A DNA stretch of 64,000 nucleotides from assembly GCA_959603585.1 (NCBI GenBank), contig CAUGYD010000005.1, positions 155,133-219,132 on the forward strand. Reading direction: 5' to 3'. The stretch comes from Scatosoma sp900555925. Lineage in GTDB: Bacteria > Bacillota > Clostridia > Christensenellales > Borkfalkiaceae. The translations under genes were made by a program, and so were the position numbers. Below are positions 35,101 through 42,939 of the stretch, piece by piece. The notes beneath the pieces are model-generated. The model was not told the origin of the DNA, did not search any database, and saw only the letters and a program-made list of their open reading frames with translations. Position 1 is the first letter of the stretch, and each line of letters opens with the position of its first letter.

Positions 35101-35591
35101 GCGGGGACGGCGATTCCGTCTTCCGTATTGTAATTATACCCGAGACTGTTATTTATATCGTGATTGCCGTTCGTCACGTAAATCTTGATGCCCGGAACCG
35201 CCTCCTTCACCTTTTCAAGCTCTTTTGCAAGGTATTGGTGCCCCTCCAATTCCCCGTCCTTCGTAAGATCGCCCGAAATCATCAGTACGTCCGGCTTTTC
35301 TTCCTTTACCTCCGTGAGCATGCGATCCAAAATACCCGTACTTTCCGTAAATATTTTACGGTCACTGTTGAGCGCGTTCTGGTAATCTTCCGTATCCTTG
35401 ATAAGATCGGGCGGCAAAATGTGTATGTCTGACATCACCGCGATATCCAACGTATCTTCCTGCGCCGACGGTTCGGGATTCTCCGTCTCCGACTGCTGCG
35501 CAAATGCCCCGATTCCCTTCGGCACAACCCCTAAAACCATGGACGCCGCCAAGGACATTGCCACAAGTGTGTTCCTTACTTTTCTGAACAT
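32157..35591 (-). CDS. secreted cell-surface metallophosphoesterase with four Ig-like repeats
   Basis: 1144 residues. Signal peptide MFRKVRNTLVAMSLAASMVLG to about 30. Calcineurin-like catalytic domain at about 48-320: DIAVMSDIHIL, DVLMISGDLTKDGE, VTNGNHDINN, MMHHG, FTGHMHAND supply all metal ligands. A helical middle region follows. Four Ig-like (Big_3-type) repeats from about 790 to 1090 share YxVGExFxxG and SDGT(S/T)...DMxxGFDTS. The C-terminus has a Ser/Glu/Asp linker, EGCGSS, a hydrophobic helix and ARKKAK. There is no LPXTG, so anchoring may be by the helix or by a Cys-Gly sorting signal (inference). Likely cleaves phosphoesters outside the cell. Confidence 0.87.
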   Translation of the reverse strand: MFRKVRNTLVAMSLAASMVLGVVPKGIGAFAQQSETENPEPSAQEDTLDIAVMSDIHILPPDLIKDTEDYQNALNSDRKIFTESTGILDRMLTEVKEEKPDVLMISGDLTKDGELEGHQYLAKELEKVKEAVPGIKIYVTNGNHDINNSLGYNYNTEDGIAVPATRTTPELFLETYEDTVYNEANGVVAQFRPSTYTESETGDKAGMLSYVAEPAEGYTIIVVDSGRYSADNTDEGTAEHQTSGQISEELENWVVEQAEAAREKGNTVIGMMHHGLAEHFSMEEEILGEYVVNDYKNVASAFADAGMQFVFTGHMHANDITVATSENGNVLYDIETGSAVTYPCPMRFVSFTSESEGGEKTVSANISTRTNLDNVTYTTADKQQATIENLTEYAKQPQFGLSEDVIANLGTGLVGDLAQTITAGDGLKANLLNLIGELLGIPVSNVQSVVTMLMGLLPQEPGGTVYYDAATNNIIVSVEVLIISGDLGINAAALGQSLEYLLDEADKVLKDNAKVRAAADALIRNVLNMKVYDAPEGEAEDKTLVQLVNDVYQTHLSGADCDEEQIPAYIAEVEKNIENGTLVASLLDTLFNELWKLVLSFADEISLSGFLGTEYVDITKDAEGNEVYTPKGLTGRIPLFDNPPAGSPSGKSLLGTVYGGLGIGGTSDMDKTEIDENTTRLTFKEETTVEDLLTCTALSLAGVDDMIKELLLGKAETEEEAGSEGLIDDSVKGTISELLGKVVSSMTHDVSYTEDNDTTITITETGKTVSEIHLLDFRTEYEVGDEFENGKLLVVYTDGTTETVNIADTMVKGFDTSSEGEKSVTINYKGKSIAETVKVSPVTEAQFNRIEILSYRTQYTVGEAFEEGILLAVYSDGTSKKVAITEDMVEGFTTEKKTSYLKTTVSYGGLSKQVTVKVVNEVSKVIINKDVRTEYEVGEAFSGGTLTVINSDGSVEEDVEITEDMISGFDSSVAKDRVYVKITYGGAYDTIYVNISEKSPEPEKTITSVAVTDFDLDYTVGDEFSGGKVLVVYSDGTTESVDLTAEMLSGFDTSSAGEKTVTVTYEGKTATVKIQVEEATEPDPEPSTPDDGAEDSSVNSSENSSETGSEGEGCGSSLSDGTVLLAGMLLLAAAVTVIARKKAK

Positions 35592-35849
35592 AAATTCCTC
35601 CGTTTCAAAAATCTACGGAAATTATAGCCCCTCGATGTAAAAAAGTCCGCACGATTTTGTAAATTCAGTGCAAATTTTTCCCCTCAGTTGTAAAAAGTTT
35701 TTTACCTGAATAAAATTGAAACTGTTCAAAGTGCATTTTTTCTATGGCAACGGAATAAAAAGCACGTCGCGGGAAAATCGAATGACGGCAGAAACATACG
35801 AAAAACGGCAATCCGTTCTCTCGTTATCGTCGCCGCCGAACCGAAAACA
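35592..35849. other. non-coding gap upstream of the phosphoesterase
   Basis: A reverse TATAAT (35621-35626) lies about 30 nt before the phosphoesterase ATG, with no good -35; SD is CGGAGGA. Apart from A/T-rich stretches nothing else was recognised. Confidence 0.4.
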
Positions 35850-35888
35850 AAAAAAGCGGACACCCGACGGGCGTCCGCTCCTTTTTTC
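35850..35888 (-). terminator. terminator of pyrG-dapL
   Basis: GCGGAC(A/G)CCCG/CGGGCGTCCGC hairpin flanked by A and T runs, reverse strand ending in seven T, just past the dapL stop. Confidence 0.8.
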
Positions 35889-35894
35889 GATCTT

Positions 35895-37076
35895 TTATTT
35901 TTTCAGCCATTTGACGATGCGCGCGCAGGCTTCTTTCGTCGTCTCGCGGCTGCCGAACGCCGTCAGACGGAAATAGCCTTCGCCGTTTTCCCCGAAACCG
36001 CTGCCGGGGGTCCCGACGACCTGCACGTTTTCGAGCATATCGTCGAAAAATTCCCAGCTCTTTTTGCCGTTCGGGCATTTCAGCCAGATATACGGAGAAT
36101 TCTTTCCGCCCGTGTAGGGGATTCCGCATTCCTCCATGCAGGCGGCGATAATTTTCGCGTTCTCGCGGTAATAGTCTATATTTTCCCTGATCTGCTTCTC
36201 GCCCTCTTCCGTAAACACCGCCGCGGCGCCCTTCTGCACGATATACGAAACTCCGTTGAATTTCGTCGTCTGGCGGCGCAGCCACATCTTTCTCAGCGAC
36301 ATTCCCTCGTAAACGAGCGTTTCGGGAACCACCGTATACCCGCAACGAGTACCCGTAAAGCCTGCCGTCTTGGAAAAAGAGCAGAGCTCTATCGCGCATT
36401 TCTTCGCGCCCTCTACCTCGTAAATACTGCGGGCCACGCCCTCTTCCGCAAAACATTCGTATGCGGCGTCGTACAAGATCACCGCATTTTTTCTGAGCGC
36501 GTATTCCACCCACTTTCCGAGCTGCCCCTTCGTATACGCCGCGCCCGTGGGATTGTTCGGGGAACAGATGTAAATGATGTCCGCATTCGTATTTTCGTCG
36601 GGCATGGGCAAAAATCCGTTCTCCTCCGTCGCCGCCGCATACACGATTTTCCTGCCCGCCATGACGTTGGTATCCACGTACACGGGATAGACGGGATCGG
36701 GCACCAGCACCGTGTTTTCTTTGGCAAAAATGTCCAGAATATTCCCGCAGTCCGACTTGGAGCCGTCCGAGACAAAAATTTCGTCCGCGTTCAGCGTCAC
36801 TCCGCGGCGGGCATAATATCCTTTTATGCTCTCGCGAAGAAAGGGATAGCCCTGTTCGGGACCGTAACCCTTGAACGTCTCCTTTTTGCCCATTTCCTCC
36901 ACCGCTTCGTGCATGGCCGCGATCACCGCGGGCGCGAGCGGCAATGTCACGTCCCCGATACTCAGTTTCAATACCTTCTTATCGGGATTCGCCGCGGCGT
37001 AATCCGCCGCCTTTTTCGCTACCGCAGAAAACAGGTAGCTTTCCGCAAGATTTGCATAATTGATGTTCGGTTTCAT
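35895..37076 (-). CDS. dapL: LL-diaminopimelate aminotransferase
   Basis: PLP enzyme making LL-diaminopimelate directly from tetrahydrodipicolinate, a shortcut in lysine and peptidoglycan synthesis. 393 residues from ATG at 37076 (MKPNINYANLAESYLFS); the frame is open further up but that part overlaps pyrG. Signatures: KLSIGDVTLPLAPAVI, SDGSKSDCGNI, ICSPNNPTGAAY, and the PLP lysine in SFSKTAGFTGTRCGY. It starts 8 nt after pyrG in the same unit. dapF, the next enzyme, lies 1.8 kb upstream. Confidence 0.94.
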   Translation of the reverse strand: MKPNINYANLAESYLFSAVAKKAADYAAANPDKKVLKLSIGDVTLPLAPAVIAAMHEAVEEMGKKETFKGYGPEQGYPFLRESIKGYYARRGVTLNADEIFVSDGSKSDCGNILDIFAKENTVLVPDPVYPVYVDTNVMAGRKIVYAAATEENGFLPMPDENTNADIIYICSPNNPTGAAYTKGQLGKWVEYALRKNAVILYDAAYECFAEEGVARSIYEVEGAKKCAIELCSFSKTAGFTGTRCGYTVVPETLVYEGMSLRKMWLRRQTTKFNGVSYIVQKGAAAVFTEEGEKQIRENIDYYRENAKIIAACMEECGIPYTGGKNSPYIWLKCPNGKKSWEFFDDMLENVQVVGTPGSGFGENGEGYFRLTAFGSRETTKEACARIVKWLKK

Positions 37077-37084
37077 ATCCTGAA

Positions 37085-38689
37085 TTACTTCCTTTTTCCC
37101 ATATATTTCACCGCGCTGGCGATAAATTCCCTGAAAATCGGCTGCGCGCCGTTCGGACGGGATTTGAATTCGGGGTGGAACTGCACGCCGATATAAAAAT
37201 CGTCCGCGGGATATTCTATCGCTTCGCAAAGGCTTCCGTCGGGCGATGTGCCCGCTATGATCATTCCGTGTTCTTCAAACTGGCGGCGATAATCGTTATT
37301 GAACTCGAAACGGTGGCGGTGGCGTTCCGCTACCTCCTCCTTTCCGTACGCCCGTTTCATGATCGGCCCGATGACTTTGCAGGGATACGCGCCTAGACGC
37401 ATGGTTCCGCCCATCTTCACTCCGTACTGATCGGGCATCAGATCGATGACGTGATGCTGACTTTCGGGATTGAACTCCGAGGAATCCGCATCCTTATATC
37501 CGAGAACGTTGCGCGCAAATTCGATCGCCGCGATCTGCATGCCGAGGCAGATCCCGAAATACGGGATATTCTTTTCCCGCGCGTACTGCGCCGCCAGAAT
37601 CATGCCCTCTATCCCGCGGTTTCCGAACCCGCCCGGAACGATGATTCCGTCTACCCCGCGAAGTTTCTCCGAAATATTCTTCTTCGTCAAAAATTCCGTG
37701 TCCACCCACTCGATGTCTACCTTCGCGTCGTTCTCGTAACCGCCGTGCGCGAGTGCTTCCGCAACCGACAAATAGGCGTCGTGCAACTGCACGTACTTCC
37801 CGCAAAGCGCGATCTTTACCGTCTTGCTGCGGGCGTGCACTCTGTCCAGCATCTCCGTCCATTCCGTCATGTCGATTTCCTTCGGGTCAAGATTCAAAAT
37901 CTTACATACCACCGTGGAAAAATTGCTCTTTTCCAGCATGAGCGGCGCTTCATACAACACGGGAACCGTCAGATTTTCAATGCAGCATTCCGGCTCTACA
38001 TTGCAGAACATCGCGATTTTATCCTTGACATATTGGGGCATGGGCTGATCCACGCGCGCCATGATGATGTCGGGCGTGATCCCCATGCCCTGCAACTCCT
38101 TCACGGAATGCTGCGTGGGCTTGGATTTGAATTCGTCCGAACCCGAAATATACGGCACCAAGGTGACGTGAATGAAACAGCAGTTCTCCCGTCCCACTTC
38201 CCGCGCTACCTGACGGATCGCCTCGATGAACGGCTGGCTTTCGATGTCGCCCGTCGTCCCGCCGATTTCCGTGATGACCACGTCCGCGTTCGACGTCTTT
38301 CCGACGTTGTAAATAAACGTCTTTATCTCGTTGGTTATATGCGGAATTACCTGCACCGTCTTGCCGAGATATTCCCCGCTGCGCTCTTTGTTCAGGACGT
38401 TCCAATACACCTTCCCCGTCGTTAAATTCGAATATTTATTCAGATTTTCGTCGATAAAACGCTCGTAATGGCCGAGGTCCAGATCCGTTTCCGCTCCGTC
38501 CTCCGTCACGAACACTTCTCCGTGCTGGAAGGGACTCATCGTGCCGGGGTCGATATTGATATAGGGGTCGAGCTTCTGCGACGCCACCTTATACCCGCGC
38601 ATTTTCAAAAGTCGGCCCAAGGACGCCGCCGTGATTCCTTTGCCCAAGCCCGATACTACGCCGCCCGTCACAAAAATGTATTTCGTCAT
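37085..38689 (-). CDS. pyrG: CTP synthase
   Basis: Makes CTP from UTP, ATP and glutamine. 534 residues from ATG at 38689 (MTKYIFVTGGVVSGLGKGI); an upstream open stretch of 51 codons is not part of the family. Synthetase domain: GGVVSGLGKG, DPYINIDPGTMSPFQHGEVFVT, DLDLGHYERF. Glutaminase domain: GGFGNRG, GICLGMQ with the nucleophile Cys, and HPEFKSRP with the catalytic His/Glu. The leader (38690-38850) shows no clear attenuator T run. Confidence 0.97.
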   Translation of the reverse strand: MTKYIFVTGGVVSGLGKGITAASLGRLLKMRGYKVASQKLDPYINIDPGTMSPFQHGEVFVTEDGAETDLDLGHYERFIDENLNKYSNLTTGKVYWNVLNKERSGEYLGKTVQVIPHITNEIKTFIYNVGKTSNADVVITEIGGTTGDIESQPFIEAIRQVAREVGRENCCFIHVTLVPYISGSDEFKSKPTQHSVKELQGMGITPDIIMARVDQPMPQYVKDKIAMFCNVEPECCIENLTVPVLYEAPLMLEKSNFSTVVCKILNLDPKEIDMTEWTEMLDRVHARSKTVKIALCGKYVQLHDAYLSVAEALAHGGYENDAKVDIEWVDTEFLTKKNISEKLRGVDGIIVPGGFGNRGIEGMILAAQYAREKNIPYFGICLGMQIAAIEFARNVLGYKDADSSEFNPESQHHVIDLMPDQYGVKMGGTMRLGAYPCKVIGPIMKRAYGKEEVAERHRHRFEFNNDYRRQFEEHGMIIAGTSPDGSLCEAIEYPADDFYIGVQFHPEFKSRPNGAQPIFREFIASAVKYMGKRK

Positions 38690-38848
38690 GATTTTTTCTA
38701 TGCTCCCGTATATTTTTTCTCTGAATTTGCCTGTTTGAATCCGTTTCGGGCAAGCCGCGAAACGCGCGGATTTCCGCAAAAAAACGCACAAAAATACGTA
38801 TAGACGACAAAAACGCCGTTTGACACAAAATGCGTGCGACAACGGATT

Positions 38849-38880
38849 GAAAAACGGAGATCTTTCAAACTCCGATTTTT
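38849..38880 (-). terminator. weak terminator of dapF
   Basis: Reverse strand CGGAG/CTCCG stem with ten-base loop and five T, touching the dapF stop codon. Confidence 0.45.
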
Positions 38881-39719
38881 CAAACCTCGACTTCGCCCGT
38901 AAACACGAGCGTCGCCGGCCCCGTCATATATACCGTGTCCTCCGTCCAGCGAATGACGAGCTCGCCGCCGCGAAGGCGGACGAGAATATCTTCGTTCCGC
39001 GCGGCGTAACCGTTCAGAACCGCCGCGACCGCCGCCGCGCACGCGCCCGTGCCGCAGGCCCATGTCTCGCCGCTGCCGCGCTCCCAAACTCGCATTTTGA
39101 GTTCGTTTTTCCCGAGGACTTTGACAAATTCCGTATTCGTCCGCTCGGGGAAAATCGGAGCGTTCTCAAACATCGGCCCCGTCTTTTCGATTTCCCATGC
39201 GTCGGGGTCGGAAAATACCACGCAGTGAGGGTTGCCCATCGATACGCAGGTGATTGCGTATTTCCCGCCCGCGATCTCCGTCTCCCGTCCCACGACGGGA
39301 AAAGAAGTTCCCGAAAGCACGGGAATATTTTTCGGAGCAAGCTCGGGGGCGCCCATGTCCACACGAACCGAGGTCGTCTCTCCGTCCGCGACGGACAGAA
39401 AGAGCGTCTTTATCCCGCTGAGCGTCTCTATTTTCAACTGCGTTTTGTCCGTCTTTCTGAAATCGTAAAGATACTTTCCGACGCAACGAATGGCGTTTCC
39501 GCACATCTTTCCTTCGCTGCCGTCCGCATTGAACATGCGCATTTTCGCGTCTGCCACCGCCGAGGGACAAATCAGCACGATCCCGTCCCCGCCGATTCCG
39601 AAATGGCGATCGGAAAGCCTGACCGCCGCCGCGGAAGGGTCTTCAAAGGGAGTTTCCAGACAATCGAAATAGATATAGTCGTTTCCGATGCCCTGCATTT
39701 TATAAAATTTTTTCAGCAT
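38880..39719 (-). CDS. dapF: diaminopimelate epimerase
   Basis: Converts LL- to meso-diaminopimelate. 279 residues from ATG at 39719 (MLKKFYKMQGIGNDYIYFDC). Both catalytic cysteines are visible, in MCGNAIRCVGKY near 73 and WACGTGACAAAVA near 210, plus the substrate contact GDGIVLI. There is no clear SD before this ATG; the match to the family N-terminus decided the start. With dapL it completes meso-DAP formation. Confidence 0.95.
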   Translation of the reverse strand: MLKKFYKMQGIGNDYIYFDCLETPFEDPSAAAVRLSDRHFGIGGDGIVLICPSAVADAKMRMFNADGSEGKMCGNAIRCVGKYLYDFRKTDKTQLKIETLSGIKTLFLSVADGETTSVRVDMGAPELAPKNIPVLSGTSFPVVGRETEIAGGKYAITCVSMGNPHCVVFSDPDAWEIEKTGPMFENAPIFPERTNTEFVKVLGKNELKMRVWERGSGETWACGTGACAAAVAAVLNGYAARNEDILVRLRGGELVIRWTEDTVYMTGPATLVFTGEVEV

Positions 39720-39803
39720 ATTATGGTAAAACCCGATATTATGATCAATTTGAATATGTCGCAACCGTCTGACAAGCGAAGGTCACACGACAAAAAAACA
39801 GAA

Positions 39804-41075
39804 TTACATCTCGATATAAGCGTCGCGTTCCGCTCCGACGGATACGTATTTAATGTGACAATCGCAGGCTTTCTCGATAAAAGCGATATATTCGAGGGCT
39901 TCTTTGGGAAGTTCTTCCTTTTTACGGCACTTGGAAATGTCCGTGTTCCAGCCCTTCAACGTCTCGAAAACGGGTTTACATTCGTCCAAGACGTCCGTGA
40001 ACGGGAATACGTCCACTTTCTTGCCGTTCAGGAGATATTCCGTGCAGACCTCGATCTCTTCATACCCCGAAAGTACGTCCAGCTTCGTAAGCGCGATTTC
40101 CTTCGCCCCCTGACAGCGGATACCGTAGCGCGAAGCCACGACGTCGAAAGGCCCCACGCGGCGCGGTCTGCCCGTCGCGGCACCGTACTCGCCGCCCGCT
40201 TTTCTCAGCTTCTCCGCCTTCTCGCCGAAATATTCCGCCGTGAACGGCCCTTCCCCTACGCACGTCGAATACGCCTTCATGATTCCGATGGAATTATCCA
40301 GCTGCAAGTTCGGCACGCCCGCTCCGATCGGCGCGTATGCCGCTATCGTCGACGACGAAGACGTATAGGGATAAATTCCGAAATCGATGTCCCTAAGCGC
40401 ACCCAGCTGCGCTTCAAACATGATGTTTTTTCCCGCTTTGTTCGCTTCGTTCAGATATTCGCCCGTGTCGCAAATGTACTCCCTGAGCGGCGCGCCGTAT
40501 TCCTCGAAATAGGCGATCATATCCTCCGCCTTGATCGGCTCCGCCCCGTAACCGCGCGCAATCGTCAGATTCTTCCACTCCACGATATCCTTCACCCGCT
40601 TATAGAGGAGCTCCTTATTCAAGAGCTCGCCCATGCGGAACGCTTTCTTGAAATATTTATCCGCATACACGGGTGCTATTCCGCGGCGGGTGGAACCGAA
40701 TTTCTTCCCCGCCAGACGGTCTTCCTCCAAACAGTCCTGCAATACGTGATAGGGCATCGTGATGACCGCGCGGTCGCTGATTTTGAGGTTTGCGGGCGCA
40801 ATCGAAATCCCCGCCTCTCTCAACCGCTGCATTTCCCCGCAAAGATGCTTGATGTCAATGACCATTCCGTTCCCCATGACGTTGACCACGCTCTCGCGGA
40901 GAATCCCCGAAGGAAGAAGATTGAGGACAAACTTCCCGCGCTCGTTGATGACCGTATGCCCCGCGTTGTTCCCGCCCTGATAACGGCACACGACGTCGAA
41001 CCGCTCGGAAAGAAGATCGACCATTCGGCCCTTTCCTTCGTCGCCCCAATTGATCCCGCAGATAGATGTAAGCAT
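39804..41075 (-). CDS. purA: adenylosuccinate synthetase
   Basis: Joins IMP and aspartate using GTP, first step of AMP synthesis. 423 residues: INWGDEGKGRMVDLL (GTP P-loop), GGNNAGHTVI, the IMP/aspartate segment STRRGIAPVY, ATGRPRRVGPFDVVASRYG and LTKLDVLSGYEEI. SD AAAGGAG. A strong promoter gives a leader of about 115 nt, in which no known purine riboswitch was recognised. Confidence 0.97.
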   Translation of the reverse strand: MLTSICGINWGDEGKGRMVDLLSERFDVVCRYQGGNNAGHTVINERGKFVLNLLPSGILRESVVNVMGNGMVIDIKHLCGEMQRLREAGISIAPANLKISDRAVITMPYHVLQDCLEEDRLAGKKFGSTRRGIAPVYADKYFKKAFRMGELLNKELLYKRVKDIVEWKNLTIARGYGAEPIKAEDMIAYFEEYGAPLREYICDTGEYLNEANKAGKNIMFEAQLGALRDIDFGIYPYTSSSSTIAAYAPIGAGVPNLQLDNSIGIMKAYSTCVGEGPFTAEYFGEKAEKLRKAGGEYGAATGRPRRVGPFDVVASRYGIRCQGAKEIALTKLDVLSGYEEIEVCTEYLLNGKKVDVFPFTDVLDECKPVFETLKGWNTDISKCRKKEELPKEALEYIAFIEKACDCHIKYVSVGAERDAYIEM

Positions 41076-41195
41076 TTCCTTATCTCCTTTTTGCTTTTTA
41101 TCGGTGTGTTATAAATCGTATGAAACACGCAAAAAACCGAGCATTCTCCTTCTTTTCGTCAAATGCCCTTTCTCCGCCTATAAATCATACGCTTT

Positions 41196-41224
41196 ATTAT
41201 ACTGCATTTTTTGTATTCTGTCAA
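41196..41224 (-). promoter_or_regulatory. sigma-A promoter of purA
   Basis: Reverse strand TTGACA, 17-nt spacer, TATAAT. Confidence 0.85.
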
Positions 41225-41282
41225 GCCGTAGGCGCATTGAAAAAATTTTTCCGCCATAAATTATTTTTTTCTCCGCCCCCTC

Positions 41283-41311
41283 TTGACAAATTTCAAAAAA
41301 TGCGCTATTAT
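41283..41311 (+). promoter_or_regulatory. sigma-A promoter of the Nudix gene
   Basis: TTGACA, 17-nt spacer, TATTAT, 47 nt before the ATG. Confidence 0.85.
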
Positions 41312-41358
41312 ATAAGGAAAATAACCGCGGGCTCATCGCCCCCAAAGGAGGAATACCT

Positions 41359-41853
41359 ATGTATTGTAAACAATGCGGTGAAAAACTTACCCTCAGATTC
41401 TGCGAAAACGAGGGACTCGTTCCCTATTGCGACAAATGCGAAGCGTATAAATTTCCTCAATTTAACGTCGCGGTCTCCATGGTCGTCACCAATCGGGCCC
41501 AAGATAAAATTTTGCTCGCAAAACACGTTGAGGACGACGATTTTATACTCTTTGCCGGCTACATCAAAAAGGGAGAAAACGCCGAAAAAACAGTCCCCCG
41601 CGAAATTAAGGAGGAGTTAGGTCTCGATGTCGTCAAATGCAAATACATGTCTTCGAGATACCATTCCAAAAAGGATGTGCTGATGCTCAACTTCATCGTC
41701 ATCGTCGAGGACAAACCGCTCAAAATCAACGAGGACGAAATCGCCGAAGCCAGATGGTGCACGCCCGATGAGGCTTTACAGCTCATCAGAAAAGGCACCA
41801 CCGCCGAATTTTTCCTCATCAATGCAGTCAAGGAACTCAAACGCAAAATCTAA
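41359..41853 (+). CDS. Nudix hydrolase with N-terminal zinc ribbon, NudC-like
   Basis: 164 residues. N-terminal zinc ribbon CKQCGEKL...PYCDKC, then a Nudix domain with a perfect box GYIKKGENAEKTVPREIKE (G-x5-E-x7-RE-U-x-EE). The zinc ribbon next to the Nudix fold is the NADH pyrophosphatase (NudC) layout, but the chain is much shorter than NudC, so the substrate (NADH, capped RNA or another dinucleotide) stays open. SD AAAGGAGG lies 8 nt before the ATG. Confidence 0.85.
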   Translation: MYCKQCGEKLTLRFCENEGLVPYCDKCEAYKFPQFNVAVSMVVTNRAQDKILLAKHVEDDDFILFAGYIKKGENAEKTVPREIKEELGLDVVKCKYMSSRYHSKKDVLMLNFIVIVEDKPLKINEDEIAEARWCTPDEALQLIRKGTTAEFFLINAVKELKRKI

Positions 41854-41889
41854 AAAAGTATCCGCCGAATATTCGGCGGATACTTTTTT
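41852..41889. terminator. bidirectional terminator
   Basis: Perfect palindrome with stem AAAAAAGTATCCGCCGAAT, serving the Nudix gene on + and the DUF1540 gene on -. Confidence 0.9.
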
Positions 41890-41890
41890 C

Positions 41891-42061
41891 TTATTTACGC
41901 TGGAAGCTATCGCAGCAGGTGCATTTTTCGGAATCACAATTACAATCGCATCCCACGTGAATCTTGGAAAGCGTACAATAATCGCCCGCGCGATTATACT
42001 TACATTCCGTAACGTTGCAGCCGATGCTCGTGTTGACGTCCATTTTGTTTTCGTTCATCAT
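41891..42061 (-). CDS. DUF1540 small cysteine-rich protein
   Basis: 56 residues starting MMNENKMDVNTSIGCNVTEC and containing CKYNRAGDYCTLSKIHVGC, CDCNC, CTCC, ending DSFQRK. The order of cysteines with the IxVGC and DSF spacing matches DUF1540, a small presumed metal-binding domain common in Clostridia and often expressed in sporulation. GGAGG lies 9 nt before ATG 42061 (a second ATG follows at once). It is convergent with the Nudix gene and divergent from rplI. Confidence 0.85.
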   Translation of the reverse strand: MMNENKMDVNTSIGCNVTECKYNRAGDYCTLSKIHVGCDCNCDSEKCTCCDSFQRK

Positions 42062-42127
42062 ATTTTTAATCCTCCTTGCGTAACTTTACGTACGCATAAT
42101 CAGTATGCACATTTTTCCCTTTTCCTA

Positions 42128-42156
42128 TTGACTTTTTCTCAAATTTCCTGTAAAAT
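42128..42156 (+). promoter_or_regulatory. sigma-A promoter of rplI
   Basis: TTGACT, 17-nt spacer, TAAAAT, about 35 nt before the AAAGGAGG of rplI. Confidence 0.75.
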
Positions 42157-42196
42157 ATATCTTGAACAGATTATCGTGCAAAAGGAGGACAAAAAT

Positions 42197-42637
42197 ATGA
42201 AGGTAATTTTGAAAGTAGACGTAAAGGGCAGCGGCAAAAAAGGCGATATTATCGAAGTCTCCGACGGCTTCGCTAAAAATTTTCTCTTCAAAAAGGGACT
42301 CGCCGAAGCCGCCACTGCCAGCGGTATAAATGAAGTCAATCAGAAAAAGGCCGCGGAACAGTTCCACCGCGCAGAGGAAATTAAGGCCACCAAAGAACTC
42401 GCCGAAAAACTCAAAGGTCAAAGCGTGGATATAGGCCTCAAAGTCGGAGAAAACGGGAAAATGTTCGGCAGCGTCACCTCCGCTCAGGTCGCCGCCGCGC
42501 TCGCGGAAAAGGGCTTCGAAATCGACAAAAAGAAAATTCAGATGAATACCGTCAAAACTTTGGGAACTTTTGACGCCGAAATCCGGCTGATGGAGAATAT
42601 CTCCGTAAAAATTAAAGTCAACGTCGCCGCAATCTGA
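42197..42637 (+). CDS. rplI: 50S ribosomal protein L9
   Basis: 146 residues: N-terminal rRNA-binding half MKVILKVDVKGSGKKGDIIE and VSDGFAKNFLFKKGLA, long connecting helix near 50-75, and the C-terminal domain with GKMFGSVTSAQVA and KTLGTFDAEIRL. The frame is open upstream to 41768 but AAAGGAGG at 42181-42188 fixes the ATG at 42197. Unlike the common rpsF-ssb-rpsR-rplI order, rplI stands alone with its own promoter and terminator. Confidence 0.96.
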   Translation: MKVILKVDVKGSGKKGDIIEVSDGFAKNFLFKKGLAEAATASGINEVNQKKAAEQFHRAEEIKATKELAEKLKGQSVDIGLKVGENGKMFGSVTSAQVAAALAEKGFEIDKKKIQMNTVKTLGTFDAEIRLMENISVKIKVNVAAI

Positions 42638-42643
42638 ATCGAA

Positions 42644-42675
42644 GCTCCCTCCGCAAAATGCGGAGGGAGCTTTTT
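42644..42675 (+). terminator. terminator of rplI
   Basis: GCTCCCTCCGC/GCGGAGGGAGC stem with loop AAAAT and five T. Confidence 0.92.
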
Positions 42676-42708
42676 CGGGCTCGCGAAAAAGCCCGCGGGA
42701 GGAAAACA

Positions 42709-42813
42709 ATGAATCAACTACAACGCATGAACGAGGCCTTCCGCACGGAATGCTTACGAGCACGGAACTTGAACAAAAAACACCCGTGCGGACGCATGCA
42801 GAAAAGAGCCTGA
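42709..42813 (+). CDS. possible small ORF after the rplI terminator (34 aa)
   Basis: ATG at 42709 with GGGAGG 6 nt upstream; 34 codons (MNQLQRMNEAFRTECLRARN...) rich in Arg, Asn and Lys with two Cys, ending TGA at 42813. It lies between the rplI terminator and the YitT promoter, so it would need read-through or another promoter. No family recognised; the strong ribosome-binding site is the only support. Confidence 0.35.
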   Translation: MNQLQRMNEAFRTECLRARNLNKKHPCGRMQKRA

Positions 42814-42858
42814 ACGAGAGGAGCCGACAAATATTTTCGGCTATCCCCGCCCAACCGC

Positions 42859-42887
42859 TTGATTCGACTCGGGAAATGTGTTAAAAT
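42859..42887 (+). promoter_or_regulatory. sigma-A promoter of the YitT gene
   Basis: TTGATT, 17-nt spacer, TAAAAT. Confidence 0.7.
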
Positions 42888-42939
42888 ATACCTCGCAATA
42901 AAATAATACGACCGCCCGGTGAGGCAGAGGAATTCAACT

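Noticed and set aside
38690..38850. pyrG reiterative-transcription attenuator
   Set aside because: No GGGC start and no GC stem followed by a T run before pyrG.
38820..41114. 764-codon + strand frame opposite dapF and purA
   Set aside because: Spans two well-supported reverse genes and their gap; no RBS or domain.
41076..41195. purine riboswitch in the purA leader
   Set aside because: The conserved purine aptamer core was not visible.
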